Source: Micromonospora sp. LH3U1 (GTDB taxonomy: Bacteria; Actinomycetota; Actinomycetes; Mycobacteriales; Micromonosporaceae). Taken from it: a stretch of 64,000 nt of DNA. Shown here in pieces: positions 18,101-26,557 of the stretch (position 1 is the stretch's first letter; the number at the start of each line of letters is the position of its first letter). Under the pieces are notes generated by a model. The model did not search any database and was not told where the DNA came from. It was given only the letters and a program-made list of their open reading frames with translations. Position numbers and translations under genes: made by a program. The DNA is taken from the NCBI RefSeq assembly GCF_028475105.1, contig NZ_CP116936.1, forward strand, positions 3,595,501 to 3,659,500. Direction: 5' to 3'.

Positions 18101-18106
18101 GCGCCC

Positions 18107-18559
18107 ATGGATCACGCGGCCCCGCAGTCACCCGCCGGGCTCAGCACCACCCCGAGCTGGCTGCTCAACCAGACCGCCAGCCACGCCGCCCGCCTGCTCA
18201 GCGAGGGCTTCGCCGCACACGACCTGCGCGGCTACCACTACCGGCTGCTCGCCTCGCTGGCCGAGGACGGCCCCGCCAGCCAGGCCGACCTCGGGCGACG
18301 CTGCGGCATCGACCGCAGCGACGTCGTGGCGGCCGTCAACGACCTGGCCGGTCGGGGACTCGTCGTACGCGCCCCCGACCCGGCCGATCGCCGCCGCAAC
18401 ATCATCAGCAGCACCGACGCCGGCACCGCCGAGGCACGCCGGATGGGCGACACCGTCGACCGCGTCCAACGCGATCTGCTCGCCCCACTGTCCAATACCG
18501 AGCGCGCGCAGCTGACGCGACTGCTCACCCGGCTGCTGGAGCACCACAGCCGGCACTGA
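18107..18559 (+). CDS. MarR-family transcriptional regulator
   Basis: A 150-residue protein with a typical MarR fold: dimer helix SWLLNQTASHAARLLSEGF, recognition region ASQADLGRRCGIDRSDVVAAVNDLAGRGLV, and wing RAPDPADRRRNIISSTDAG. The Arg-rich D(R)RRN wing is the usual MarR signature. It is divergent from the other MarR gene. Only 6 bases separate its stop from the end of the convergent gene at 18566. Confidence 0.87.
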   Translation: MDHAAPQSPAGLSTTPSWLLNQTASHAARLLSEGFAAHDLRGYHYRLLASLAEDGPASQADLGRRCGIDRSDVVAAVNDLAGRGLVVRAPDPADRRRNIISSTDAGTAEARRMGDTVDRVQRDLLAPLSNTERAQLTRLLTRLLEHHSRH

Positions 18560-18565
18560 CCCGCC

Positions 18566-19255
18566 TCAGCGGGCCTCGCGCAGCTCCGCCAGCCGGGCCT
18601 CGATCTCGGCCAGCTCCGCGCGCAGCTTGTCCGCCTGCTGCTCCGCCTCGGCCCGCTCGGTGCCGAGAATGTGCTCCACCGCCTCCTGAACGCCCGGCAC
18701 GTCGACCAGGGCCACCATCTTCAACGCCTCGGCCGGCTTCACCACGTACGGCTTCGCGAGCGCCTTGGTGCCCTGCTGCGCGGCAACGGTCCACTCACCG
18801 TCGGCGTACGCCAGGGTCACCGTGAGGCCCGCCGGCCCCTTCGGCTTGACGGCCTTGACCGCCCGCCGCGCCGGCGGCTTCTCCGTCTGCTCCACCTTCG
18901 GCTCCTCCTGACGCTGCACGGGCACCCGCGGCGTGTCCAACACGAACTCCGGTGCCGCCACCGCCGGCGACTCCTGCGGCTCCGGCTCCGGTTTCGGCTC
19001 CACCACCCGGCGAGTCACGCCCTTGGGCGCCACGGCCAGATCGGCGGGGGAGAACGGCAACTCGTCGCGGCCGAAGCGCACCACCACGAACTCGTCGGAC
19101 ACCTCAGGGTCGGTCAGCTCGATCACCTGACCGACCTGACCGGCGATCTGCCCCGCCGCCGCAGTGAACACCACCCGTGGCTTACGCCCGGCCGCCAACG
19201 CCTCCCGGATGCTCTGCACCTCGCTAGTGGACAAACCCTGGCCGGCATCCATCAC
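18566..19255 (-). CDS. Conserved actinobacterial protein, three-part architecture (possibly DUF6319)
   Basis: A 229-residue soluble protein. The N-terminal domain (about 1-85) contains VVFTAAAGQIAGQVGQVIEL and FVVVRFGRDELPFSPADL, a small beta-rich fold. A Pro/Glu/Lys-rich linker follows (about 86-140). The C-terminal part has a compact domain (LTVTLAYADGEWTVAAQQG) and ends in a coiled coil rich in Glu/Ala (from about 195). I believe this resembles the family listed as DUF6319 but cannot check. There is no signal peptide. The function is unknown. Confidence 0.68.
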   Translation of the reverse strand: MMDAGQGLSTSEVQSIREALAAGRKPRVVFTAAAGQIAGQVGQVIELTDPEVSDEFVVVRFGRDELPFSPADLAVAPKGVTRRVVEPKPEPEPQESPAVAAPEFVLDTPRVPVQRQEEPKVEQTEKPPARRAVKAVKPKGPAGLTVTLAYADGEWTVAAQQGTKALAKPYVVKPAEALKMVALVDVPGVQEAVEHILGTERAEAEQQADKLRAELAEIEARLAELREAR

Positions 19256-19335
19256 AACCCTCTTCCGTACACCTGTTTGATTGCTGTCTTGATACCAGCC
19301 GGCTGCGACACCCGCCGCACGGGGCTCGCGCCCGC

Positions 19336-19797
19336 TCAGCCGCCCAACGCCCGCAGCGCCCGGTCCGCGTGGTCGTTCATGCTGACCTCGCTGTGGATCA
19401 CCTCGATGATTCGCCGGTCCGCACCGATCACGAACGTCATCCGCTTCATGCTCAACGGCCCCAACGGAAGCCGCCGCTTGACCCCGAACTGCTGCGCCAC
19501 CGTCCCGTCCTCATCCGACAGCAGCGGATAGTCGAAGCCGTGCAGCTTGGAGAACTCCGCCTGCTTCGCCACCGGGTCCCGGCTGATGCCCACCCGCGAC
19601 GCGCCCAGCGCCGTGAACTCCGCCGCGAGGTCCCGGAAGTGGCAGCTCTCCGCCGTGCACCCCCGGGTCATCGCCGCCGGGTAGAAGAACAGCACCACCG
19701 GCCCGGCCGCCAGGAACTCCGACAGCCGCCGTGGCGTGCCCGTCTCATCCGGCAGCTCGAAATCCTGCACCACATCGCCGACACCCACACCCGTCAC
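19336..19797 (-). CDS. Peroxiredoxin, BCP/PrxQ type
   Basis: A 153-residue thiol peroxidase that reduces hydroperoxides. The active-site block is FFYPAAMTRGCTAESCHFRD: the peroxidatic Cys is in RGCT and the resolving Cys is five residues later, as in atypical two-Cys BCP proteins. The usual PxxxTxxC reads PAAMTRGC, so the threonine is present. It lacks a signal peptide and is cytoplasmic. It lies between the patatin gene (20676-19843) and the three-part protein (19255-18566) on the same strand. Confidence 0.9.
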   Translation of the reverse strand: MTGVGVGDVVQDFELPDETGTPRRLSEFLAAGPVVLFFYPAAMTRGCTAESCHFRDLAAEFTALGASRVGISRDPVAKQAEFSKLHGFDYPLLSDEDGTVAQQFGVKRRLPLGPLSMKRMTFVIGADRRIIEVIHSEVSMNDHADRALRALGG

Positions 19798-19842
19798 CGC
19801 GCACCTCCGTTGTCCGATCGAACGCGCGGTGAGCGTAAGCGA

Positions 19843-20676
19843 TCAGGCCCAGAGCGCCGCCACCTCGTCCACCACCACCGCGGCCTGTGCCCGTCCGGCC
19901 CGCGCCGCGCCCGCCCGCCGCGCCGGGTCCAGCACGTTGCGGCCGATCGCCGAACGCGCCGCCGCGTCCGGCGTCACCACTGCCACCCGCGACCCGGCGA
20001 CCCGCAACTCGGCCACCTGTGCGGACAACCGTGGCATCGGCCCGAACGCCGCCGACGTCGGCGCGATCACCAGCACCCGTCGCGCGCCCGCCGCCAGATC
20101 GGCGTTCACGGACGAGCGCATCCCACCGTCGACGTAGCGGCGCGCGCCGACCGTCACCGGCGGCCACACCCCGGGCACGGCGCAACTCGCGCCCACCGCG
20201 TCGACCAGAGACACCCCGCTGTCGCGGTCGAACACCACGAACTCACCGGAGGACGCGTCCACCGCCGTGATCAGCAACCGCCGCGCCGGCCACTCCCGGG
20301 CCGGGAGGCGAGCCTCGATCACCGCGCGTCGCGACGCCTCCGACGGGGTACGCGCCGCCACCGCCATCGCCCCGATCCGGGCTCGTGAGCGCACCGCGTC
20401 ACGGGTACGGCCACCGGCCCACACCAGCCGCGCCAGCGCCGCGAAGCCCAACCGTGCCGCCACCTCGCTCGACGGTGGCGCCAGCTGCTCCTCGTAGAAC
20501 TGCTCCAGGGGCAACCCGGAACACACCTGCGCGCCGACCACCGAGCCCGCCGACGTACCCACCACCAGATCCGCGCCGGTGACGGGCACGCCCCGCTCGA
20601 CCAGCCCCGCCAGCAGCCCCAGCTCCCAGGCCACCCCGGTCACCCCGCCACCACCGAGCACCAACGCCCGCTGCAT
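19843..20676 (-). CDS. Patatin-like phospholipase
   Basis: A 277-residue lipid acyl hydrolase. The oxyanion loop is LGGGGVTGVAWELG, the nucleophile is the Ser in GTSAG, and the catalytic Asp lies in YVDGGM; together they form the patatin Ser-Asp dyad. There is no signal peptide or membrane helix, so it acts in the cytoplasm or at the inner membrane face. The start has GAGAGGAGAG upstream. It is divergent from the SDR gene at 20767. The substrate is unknown. Confidence 0.88.
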   Translation of the reverse strand: MQRALVLGGGGVTGVAWELGLLAGLVERGVPVTGADLVVGTSAGSVVGAQVCSGLPLEQFYEEQLAPPSSEVAARLGFAALARLVWAGGRTRDAVRSRARIGAMAVAARTPSEASRRAVIEARLPAREWPARRLLITAVDASSGEFVVFDRDSGVSLVDAVGASCAVPGVWPPVTVGARRYVDGGMRSSVNADLAAGARRVLVIAPTSAAFGPMPRLSAQVAELRVAGSRVAVVTPDAAARSAIGRNVLDPARRAGAARAGRAQAAVVVDEVAALWA

Positions 20677-20766
20677 GTGACTCTCCTCTCGACGACCGAC
20701 CCGCGCCGGTCACGGTAGCGTCGGCGCGGCTGCTCCGCATCCATCGACAACCCGGGGGAGGACACC

Positions 20767-21495
20767 GTGGCACCCGTCACCGTCATCACCGGCGGCGGCC
20801 GCGGCATCGGCGCGGCCACCGCCCGCCGCCTGGCCGGGGCCGGTCATCACATCGCCCTGTGCTACCGCCGCGACGACGCCGCCGCCAGCGCCGTCCTGGC
20901 CGACCTGCGCGCCGTCGGCGCGCAGGCCATCGCGGTACGCGCCGACACCACCGACCCCGACCAGGTCACCGAGCTGTTCGACGCCGCCGCGCAGCTCGGC
21001 CCGCTCACCGGCCTGGTCAACAACGCCGGCGTCACCAGCCCCATCGGGCCCTTCACCGAACTGCGTGTCGACGACCTGCGCCGGGTCGTCGACGTCAACC
21101 TCATCGGGTACGTCCTCTGCGCCCAGCAGGCCGCCCGCCGACTGACCGACGGCGGCGCCATCGTCAACGTCTCGTCGGCGGCCGCGACCCTCGGCAGCCC
21201 GGGGGAGTACGTGCACTACGCGGCGGTGAAGGCCGCCACCGACACCCTCACCGTGGGCCTCGCCAAGGAGCTCGCCCCGAAGGGCATCCGGGTCAACGCC
21301 GTCGCACCCGGAATCGTACGCACCGACATCCACGCCGACTCCGGCGTACCCGATCGCCCCGACTCCGCGGCCGGTCGCATCCCGCTGGGCCGTGCCGGCG
21401 AACCCGACGAGATCGCCGCCGCCATCGCCTGGCTGCTCAGCCCGGACGCCTCGTACGCCACCGGGACGGTGCTGCGCGTCTCCGGCGGCCTGTGA
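20767..21495 (+). CDS. Short-chain dehydrogenase/reductase
   Basis: A 242-residue SDR of the classical type. The cofactor motif is TGGGRGIG near the N-terminus, NNAG appears as LVNNAGVTSP, and the catalytic set is Ser in NVSSAAA and YxxxK as YAAVK. Arg residues at the end of the second strand (CYRRDD) suggest NADP(H) preference. It resembles the 3-oxoacyl-ACP reductase/glucose dehydrogenase branch, and the substrate cannot be named. The GTG start has GGGGGAGG upstream, and a strong hairpin follows the stop. Confidence 0.86.
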   Translation: MAPVTVITGGGRGIGAATARRLAGAGHHIALCYRRDDAAASAVLADLRAVGAQAIAVRADTTDPDQVTELFDAAAQLGPLTGLVNNAGVTSPIGPFTELRVDDLRRVVDVNLIGYVLCAQQAARRLTDGGAIVNVSSAAATLGSPGEYVHYAAVKAATDTLTVGLAKELAPKGIRVNAVAPGIVRTDIHADSGVPDRPDSAAGRIPLGRAGEPDEIAAAIAWLLSPDASYATGTVLRVSGGL

Positions 21496-21496
21496 C

Positions 21497-21531
21497 GGGG
21501 GTGCCGCGCCGCGGTGCGGTGCGGCACCCCC
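21497..21531. terminator. Bidirectional hairpin after the SDR gene
   Basis: GGGGGTGCCGC (21497-21507) pairs perfectly with GCGGCACCCCC (21521-21531) around a 13-base loop. It begins 2 bases after the SDR stop and ends 10 bases before the stop of the convergent small-subunit gene, so it can serve both. Confidence 0.75.
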
Positions 21532-21541
21532 GCACGGCACC

Positions 21542-21667
21542 TCAGTGGGTGAACAGCTTCGCCGCCGTGATCAGCGTCTGCACCACCCCGTAGCCGAGCA
21601 GCGCCGCCACCACCAACCAGGAGATCCACAACCGGGTCTGCTGCCCGCGTCGGCTGTCGTCGCTCAT
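21542..21667 (-). CDS. MFS transporter small subunit
   Basis: A 41-residue protein that starts at ATG 21667 and overlaps the stop of the large MFS gene by 4 bases (ATGA), a classical coupled junction. It has a charged N-terminus (MSDDSRRGQQTR) and one hydrophobic helix (LWISWLVVAALLGYGVVQ) with a short tail. Small single-helix partners of this kind are known next to oxalate/formate-type MFS transporters. The link is supported by the coupling and the hydrophobic pattern. The gene is short, so its reality rests mainly on that junction. Confidence 0.75.
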   Translation of the reverse strand: MSDDSRRGQQTRLWISWLVVAALLGYGVVQTLITAAKLFTH

Positions 21668-23076
21668 CGCGTACCACTCCTCTGCGCCGTCTTGTCCTCG
21701 TCCACGTCCCGATCTGCCGACGGTTCGTGGTAGCGCTGCGGTACCGGCCGCACCAACAGGTTCGCCACGAAGCCCACGGCCAGCACGCCCACCATGGTGA
21801 ACAGCGCCGGCCGGTACGCCGCCGCCGTCAACGTGCCCGGTTTGCCCTGCGCGTCGAGGAACCCGTTGACGATCAGCGGGCCCGCGATCCCGGCCGCCGA
21901 CCAGGCGGTCAGCAGCCGGCCGTGGATCGCGCCGACCTGGAAGGTGCCGAACAGGTCCCGCAGGTACGCCGGCACGGTGGCGAACCCGCCGCCGTAGAAC
22001 GACAGGATCACGCAGGCCAACAGCACGAACAGCGCCGTCGCGGTCTGCCCGACGAGGGCCAGCAGCGCGTAGAGCACCATGCCGACACCCAGATACACCA
22101 TGTAGATCGGCTTGCGGCCGATGACGTCCGACGTGGACGACCACGCGAACCTGCCGGCCATGTTGAACAGCGACAGCAGTCCCACGAACCCGCCGGCCGC
22201 CGCGACGGTCACCGCTGAGGTGCCGTTGTCGCGGAAGAAGTCCTGGATCATCGGGCTGGCCTGCTCCAGGATGCCGATGCCGGCCGTCACGTTGCAGAAC
22301 AGCACCACCCACAGCAGCCAGAACGAACGGGTCTTCACCGCGTTCGCGGCCGACACGTTCGCCATGGTGACCAGCGGCTTCGCCGCCACACTCGCGGGGT
22401 CGAAGCCAGCCGGCCGCCAGCCCTCCGCCGGCACCCGCACGTTCGCCACCCCGAACATCATGATCACGAAGTAGCCCAGGCCGAGCGTCACGAACAGCCA
22501 CACCAGCGCGCTGCCCGACGCCGTCGAGCCCGCGTTCGACGGGTCGTAACCGGGGTCGTAGAACGACAACAGTTGCCGGGACAGCGGAGAGGCGACCATC
22601 GCCCCACCACCGAACCCCATGATCGCCAACCCGGTGGCCAGACCCGGCCGGTCCGGGAACCACTTGATCAGGGTGGAGACGGGGGAGATGTACCCGATTC
22701 CCAGACCGATGCCGCCGAGCAACCCGTACCCCAGGTACAGCAGCCACAGTTGCTTCGTGGCGATGCCCAGCGAGCCCACCAGGAAGCCCACCGCCCAGAA
22801 GCAGGCGGACACGAACATCGCCTTACGCGGCCCGTTCGCCTCCACCCAGGTCCCGGCGACCGCGGCGGACAACCCGAGCATCACGATCGCGATGCTGAAG
22901 ATCACCCCGATCGCGGTCTGACTGGTGTCGAAGTGGGCGATCAGCGAGTTCTTGTAGACGCTGGTCGCGTAGACCTGGCCGATGCAGAGGTGGATGGCCA
23001 ACGCCGCGGGGGGTATGAGCCAACGGCTGTAACCGGGTGGCGCGACGGTGTGCCGACGATCGAGTGCGGAAAGCAT
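21664..23076 (-). CDS. OFA (oxalate/formate antiporter) family MFS transporter
   Basis: A 470-residue transporter with 12 predicted membrane helices. The N-terminal block LIPPAALAIHLCIGQVYATSVYK and the loop WFPDRPGLATGLAIMGFGGGAM are typical of the oxalate/formate family, which moves small monocarboxylates or dicarboxylates. The insert between helices 6 and 7 is long. ATG 23076 has AGAGGAAG upstream and was chosen over the longer frame start. It is translationally coupled to the 41-residue partner. The substrate is unknown; it is not next to an oxalate-degradation gene. Confidence 0.87.
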   Translation of the reverse strand: MLSALDRRHTVAPPGYSRWLIPPAALAIHLCIGQVYATSVYKNSLIAHFDTSQTAIGVIFSIAIVMLGLSAAVAGTWVEANGPRKAMFVSACFWAVGFLVGSLGIATKQLWLLYLGYGLLGGIGLGIGYISPVSTLIKWFPDRPGLATGLAIMGFGGGAMVASPLSRQLLSFYDPGYDPSNAGSTASGSALVWLFVTLGLGYFVIMMFGVANVRVPAEGWRPAGFDPASVAAKPLVTMANVSAANAVKTRSFWLLWVVLFCNVTAGIGILEQASPMIQDFFRDNGTSAVTVAAAGGFVGLLSLFNMAGRFAWSSTSDVIGRKPIYMVYLGVGMVLYALLALVGQTATALFVLLACVILSFYGGGFATVPAYLRDLFGTFQVGAIHGRLLTAWSAAGIAGPLIVNGFLDAQGKPGTLTAAAYRPALFTMVGVLAVGFVANLLVRPVPQRYHEPSADRDVDEDKTAQRSGTR

Positions 23077-23233
23077 GCGCTGCTTCCTCTCCGAAGCGGA
23101 CGAGAAACGTCCCGCACAACGTGCCCACACCACGCGGAAGCGGCAAACCTCACCGTCGCCGGACGGTCGCTCCGCTGAGCTGAGCGGTCAGTCAGCGTCC
23201 ATCGCGACGCACCGACGCGCGGCGTGATCGCCG

Positions 23234-24613
23234 CTACCGCAGGTCCGGGATGTGCCAGCCGCCCGCCAACGCGTCCGCGTCCGCCGGGCCCCAGGTGCCC
23301 TTGTCGTACGGCTGCACCTCGGCCGCCAGATCCAGGATCGGCTCGACGATGCGCCACTCCTGCTCGATCGTCTCCGCGCGAGCGAACCTCAGATGCTGCC
23401 CGTCCATCGCGTCGTCGAGCAGCCGCTCGTACGCCTCCTGACGCCGGCCGAACGCCGCGCCGAAGTCGACCGACAGGTCCACCGGACGGCTGGTCACCTC
23501 GGCGCCCGGGCTCTTCGCCTGGATCGACATCGTGATGCCGTCACCGCGACCGAGCCGGAACCGCAGCAGGTTCGCGGGCGCCATGGCACCACCCTCGGCC
23601 GGGATGAGCGAACGCTGTGGCTGCTTGAACTCGACCACCACCTCCGTCGCCGTCCCCGGCAGGGACTTGCCGGTCCGCAGGTGGAACGGCACACCCGACC
23701 AGCGGGGGGAGTCGACCGTCAGACGGGTGGCCACGAACGTCTCCGTGTTCGAGTCCGCAGCGACGCCCGGCTCGTCGCGGTAGCCGGCGTACTGCCCCCG
23801 CACCGTCGACTGCGGCGACAGCGGTTCGATCTGCCGCAGCACCGCCGCCTCCGCCTCGCGGAACGCGTCCGTGTCGTCGGCGGCCGGCGCCTCCATGGCG
23901 ATCAGCGCGACGACCTGCAGGATGTGGTTCTGCAGCACATCCCGGGTGGCGCCCACCCTGTCGTAGAAGCCGGCGCGGCCCTGCGTGCCGAAGCCCTCAG
24001 CGAGGGTGACCTGCACGTTGTCGATGTGCTGGTTGTTCCACAGCGGTTCGAACAACCGGTTGGCGAACCGGAAGGCGTAGAGGCCCTCGACGGCCTCCTT
24101 GCCCAGGTAGTGGTCAATGCGGAAAACACGCTGCGGGTCGAACGCCGCGCGCAGCGTACGGTCCAACTCCCGGGCGGAGGTCAGGTCACGCCCGAACGGC
24201 TTCTCCACGATCACCCGGCCCCGGTCGGCGAGACCGACCGCCGCCAGGCCCTCGACGACGGCACCGAACACCGCCGGCGGGATCGCCAGGTAGAAGATCG
24301 GCCGCTCGGCGCCCCGCAGGCGCTCGGCGAGCCGTTGGTACGTGGTGGGGTCCGCGTAGTCGCCGGAGATCATCGACAGGTTGCGCGCGAGGGCGTCGAA
24401 CGCCTCGTCGTCGACCTCGTCATTGGCCTCGGTGACCGATTTGCGGGCCGTGGTGACCAGTTGCTGATCATCCCAGGGGGAGCGGGCCACGCCGATCACC
24501 GGGACGTCGAGGCGACCGCGGCGGCTCAACTCGTACAGCGCCGGGAACAGCTTCTTCGAGACGAGATCTCCCGTGACGCCGAACAGCACCACCGCGTCGG
24601 AGCGCATGTGCAT
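23234..24613 (-). CDS. zwf: Glucose-6-phosphate dehydrogenase
   Basis: A 459-residue enzyme that oxidises glucose 6-phosphate to 6-phosphogluconolactone with NADP+ or NAD+, opening the pentose phosphate pathway. The nucleotide motif GVTGDLVSKKLFPALY is at the N-terminus, the substrate motif RIDHYLGKE is intact, and VEKPFGRDL and EFKQPQRSLIP are in the expected order. Its length is close to the usual 460-510. No partner gene such as opcA or pgl is adjacent, so it may be an additional copy. Two ATG starts, 24613 and 24607, are equally usable. Confidence 0.94.
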   Translation of the reverse strand: MHMRSDAVVLFGVTGDLVSKKLFPALYELSRRGRLDVPVIGVARSPWDDQQLVTTARKSVTEANDEVDDEAFDALARNLSMISGDYADPTTYQRLAERLRGAERPIFYLAIPPAVFGAVVEGLAAVGLADRGRVIVEKPFGRDLTSARELDRTLRAAFDPQRVFRIDHYLGKEAVEGLYAFRFANRLFEPLWNNQHIDNVQVTLAEGFGTQGRAGFYDRVGATRDVLQNHILQVVALIAMEAPAADDTDAFREAEAAVLRQIEPLSPQSTVRGQYAGYRDEPGVAADSNTETFVATRLTVDSPRWSGVPFHLRTGKSLPGTATEVVVEFKQPQRSLIPAEGGAMAPANLLRFRLGRGDGITMSIQAKSPGAEVTSRPVDLSVDFGAAFGRRQEAYERLLDDAMDGQHLRFARAETIEQEWRIVEPILDLAAEVQPYDKGTWGPADADALAGGWHIPDLR

Positions 24614-24751
24614 GGCACTTCCATTCGATCATGAGAACCTGATCTTCCGAACGGACAACCACCCGACCCGCCCCGAGAATTCCCTGTCCACGTCCCACGT
24701 GAGCTCCGCGACAGAAGCGCCGCCCTACGGCGTACCCCTGGGATGTTGCTG

Positions 24752-24780
24752 CGGGCACCGGCCGCGACGGCCGGTGCCCG
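24752..24780 (-). terminator. Perfect 12-bp hairpin after the broken lipoprotein gene
   Basis: CGGGCACCGGCC (24752-24763) and GGCCGGTGCCCG (24769-24780) pair perfectly around GCGAC. The hairpin starts 9 bases after the conserved end of the lipoprotein frame (stop 24790-24792, minus strand), which supports the idea that this stop was the original gene end. Confidence 0.75.
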
Positions 24781-24789
24781 CATCGACGG

Positions 24790-25430
24790 TCAGCGACCGC
24801 AGGTGGTGTCCAGAGCCTTCAGGGTCGGGTCCAGATCCGGAGCCTCCACCTCGGTCGCCAGATTCTCCAACCCGCGCCCCGCCCTGCCCGCCCCGCCCTG
24901 CCGCCCCGAGCCCTGCCCCGCTCTGCCGCCCCGCGCCCTGCCCCCGCCCCGCTCTGCCGCCCCGCGCCCTGCCCCGCCGATCTAGGGCAAATCGTCGTTG
25001 GATGATCTTTGATCACAACGATTTGCCCTAGATCGACGAAGGCTGGCGGGCGGCAGGGCGCGGGGCGGCAGGGCGGCGGGCGGGCGCCGTACGCAGCTGC
25101 GGATCCACCGCCGTTGGCGCCTCCGTTGCGGACGTCCTGCGCGAGCGCCGTGTAGTGACCTCGCACCTTCTCGCCCTGCTCCTTGGCGCTGACCGGCTTG
25201 TCGATCGCGGCAATGGCGTCGTCCGCCATGGCGACGAAGTGCTTCTTGACCACGTCGAGGGTGATATCGCAGACCTGCTTGCTGTTCGCCGCGACATCGA
25301 CCGTGGGACTCGGCGCGGCGGCCGCCGACGGCGCGGTGCTCCCCGCGTCCTCCTTCGGCGAAGGGTCGCAGCCAACAGCGAGACCAGCGACCGCGACCAG
25401 GGTCAGGATGGTACGGACAGGCTTACCCAT
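24790..25430 (-). pseudogene. Lipoprotein gene broken by a frameshift and a GC-rich palindromic element
   Basis: The start (ATG 25430) encodes a clear lipoprotein signal, TLVAVAGLAVGCDPSP, and a helical domain of about 85 residues (QVCDITLDVVKKHFVAMADD). Then the frame derails. Downstream, another frame gives TAVDPQLRTA, and beyond a 200-base GC-rich block a third frame gives LENLATEVEAPDLDPTLKAL and DTTCGR-stop at 24790, which reads as the natural C-terminus. So the gene has a 1-base insertion near 25110 and then an inserted element of about 24870-25085. The parent protein would be about 135 residues, a small extracytoplasmic lipoprotein of unknown role. If the annotation ran on in the first frame it would yield an artefact of Pro/Arg-rich sequence. 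Confidence 0.72.
24868..25085. repeat. GC-rich nested inverted repeat, MITE-like, inside a lipoprotein gene
   Basis: The core is a perfect 18-bp inverted repeat, 24978-24995 with 25018-25035, around a 22-base loop. Outside it, CTGCCGCCCCGCGCCCTGCC at about 24955-24974 is mirrored by 25051-25070. The left flank has a 31-bp unit twice in tandem (starting 24915 and 24946). No transposase frame is present. Its boundaries are estimates from where lipoprotein coding stops and resumes. It looks like a small palindromic insertion; the class is unknown to me. Confidence 0.65.
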
Positions 25431-25462
25431 CATCTGTCGGTAGTGGAAGGGAGACTGCCGTC

Positions 25463-26278
25463 ATGACTCCATCCCTCGGCACCGTTGTCGTCACGGGCGC
25501 CGCCGGCCGCATCGGCACCATCGTCCGACAACGCCTGCGCGACGAGGTCCGCCATCTCGTGCTCGTCGATCGCGAGCCACTGGAGGTGCAATCGCCGGCA
25601 GAACGAGTCATCCGCCTGGATCTGACCGACCTCGACGCCGTGGTCGCGGCGTTCGATGGCGCCGACGTGGTGGTCCACCTCGCCGGCGTGCCGGACGAGG
25701 CGCCGCTCGCGGAGCTGTTGGACGCCAACGTGCTGGGCACGTTCCACGTGCTCGAGGCCGCCCGCCGGCAGCAGGTCGACCGGGTCGTCCTCGCCAGCAG
25801 CAACCGGGTCACCGGCTTCCATCCCGTCGGAAGGATCGTCCACCCCGATGACCCGGTACGACCGGACGGACTCTACGGAGTCAGCAAGGTGGCAATCGAG
25901 GCTCTCGCCCGCCTGTATGCGGACAAGTTCGCCCTGTCCGTGGTGTGCCTGCGCATTGGTAGCTTCGAGGACAGGCCGCACGAAGCTCGATATCTCGCCA
26001 CCTGGCTCAGCCCGCGCGACTGCGTGGGTTTCATCCGGGCGGCCATCACCGCGCCCAGCGTGTCCTTCGTGACCGCCTACGCCGTGTCGGCCAACACCCG
26101 CCGGTTCTGGGACCTGGACGCGGCCATCCAACTCGGCTACACGCCGGTCGACAACGCCGAAGACCACGCCGCCCACGTCGCGGGCGCCGAGGACGACATC
26201 GACTCCGACGCCCCCCAGGGTGGCGCATACGCCAGTGCCGACTACTCCCTCCCGCACATCCACCCCCGTTTCCAGTGA
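25463..26278 (+). CDS. NAD-dependent sugar epimerase/dehydratase family, uronate-dehydrogenase-like
   Basis: A 271-residue extended-SDR protein. The cofactor motif is VVTGAAGRIG, the Asp at the end of the second strand (LVDR) favours NAD+, and the catalytic YxxxK is YGVSK. The C-terminal block ending LGYTPVDNAEDHAAHV matches uronate dehydrogenases, which oxidise glucuronate or galacturonate to the aldarate lactone. The length is right for that group. It is divergent from the broken lipoprotein gene (33-bp gap) and precedes the catabolic island. The activity is inferred from pattern only. Confidence 0.78.
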   Translation: MTPSLGTVVVTGAAGRIGTIVRQRLRDEVRHLVLVDREPLEVQSPAERVIRLDLTDLDAVVAAFDGADVVVHLAGVPDEAPLAELLDANVLGTFHVLEAARRQQVDRVVLASSNRVTGFHPVGRIVHPDDPVRPDGLYGVSKVAIEALARLYADKFALSVVCLRIGSFEDRPHEARYLATWLSPRDCVGFIRAAITAPSVSFVTAYAVSANTRRFWDLDAAIQLGYTPVDNAEDHAAHVAGAEDDIDSDAPQGGAYASADYSLPHIHPRFQ

Positions 26279-26503
26279 GGCCTGCTGGCCGGCGCGCACA
26301 CCTCGACACCGCACTGGGCCACCGCACCTGCGCCGTCGTCACCACGGTCGGTGGCGGGAAAGGGAGAACGGGACGGGCGGCCCAGACGAACGCTTCGCGC
26401 AACAGACCGAACGCTGCCGCGCGTCGACCGCGTCCGACGGTCCTGGTCAGGCGCGTCAACCGCGGACGGCAGGTGGGTTGACCGACCCCAACACAGCCCC
26501 TAT

Positions 26504-26541
26504 CGTTCCCGTAAGTAGAACGGCGTACGGCTCAGTCGAAC
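26504..26541 (+). promoter_or_regulatory. Cluster A operator copy 1
   Basis: This 38-bp stretch matches 30181-30218 at 29 of 38 positions without gaps; identical blocks are CGTTCCC, AGAACGGCGTAC and CGAAC. CGTTC and GAACG form a dyad with 9 bases between. It ends 16 bases before the racemase start at 26558. It is most likely the binding site of a shared regulator, and the IclR protein at 28626 is the best candidate. Confidence 0.72.
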
Positions 26542-26557
26542 GATTTGGCGGTAAGTA

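Noticed and set aside
24915..24976. Tandem 31-bp units considered as a CRISPR array
   Set aside because: Two copies are directly adjacent, with no spacers and no cas genes.
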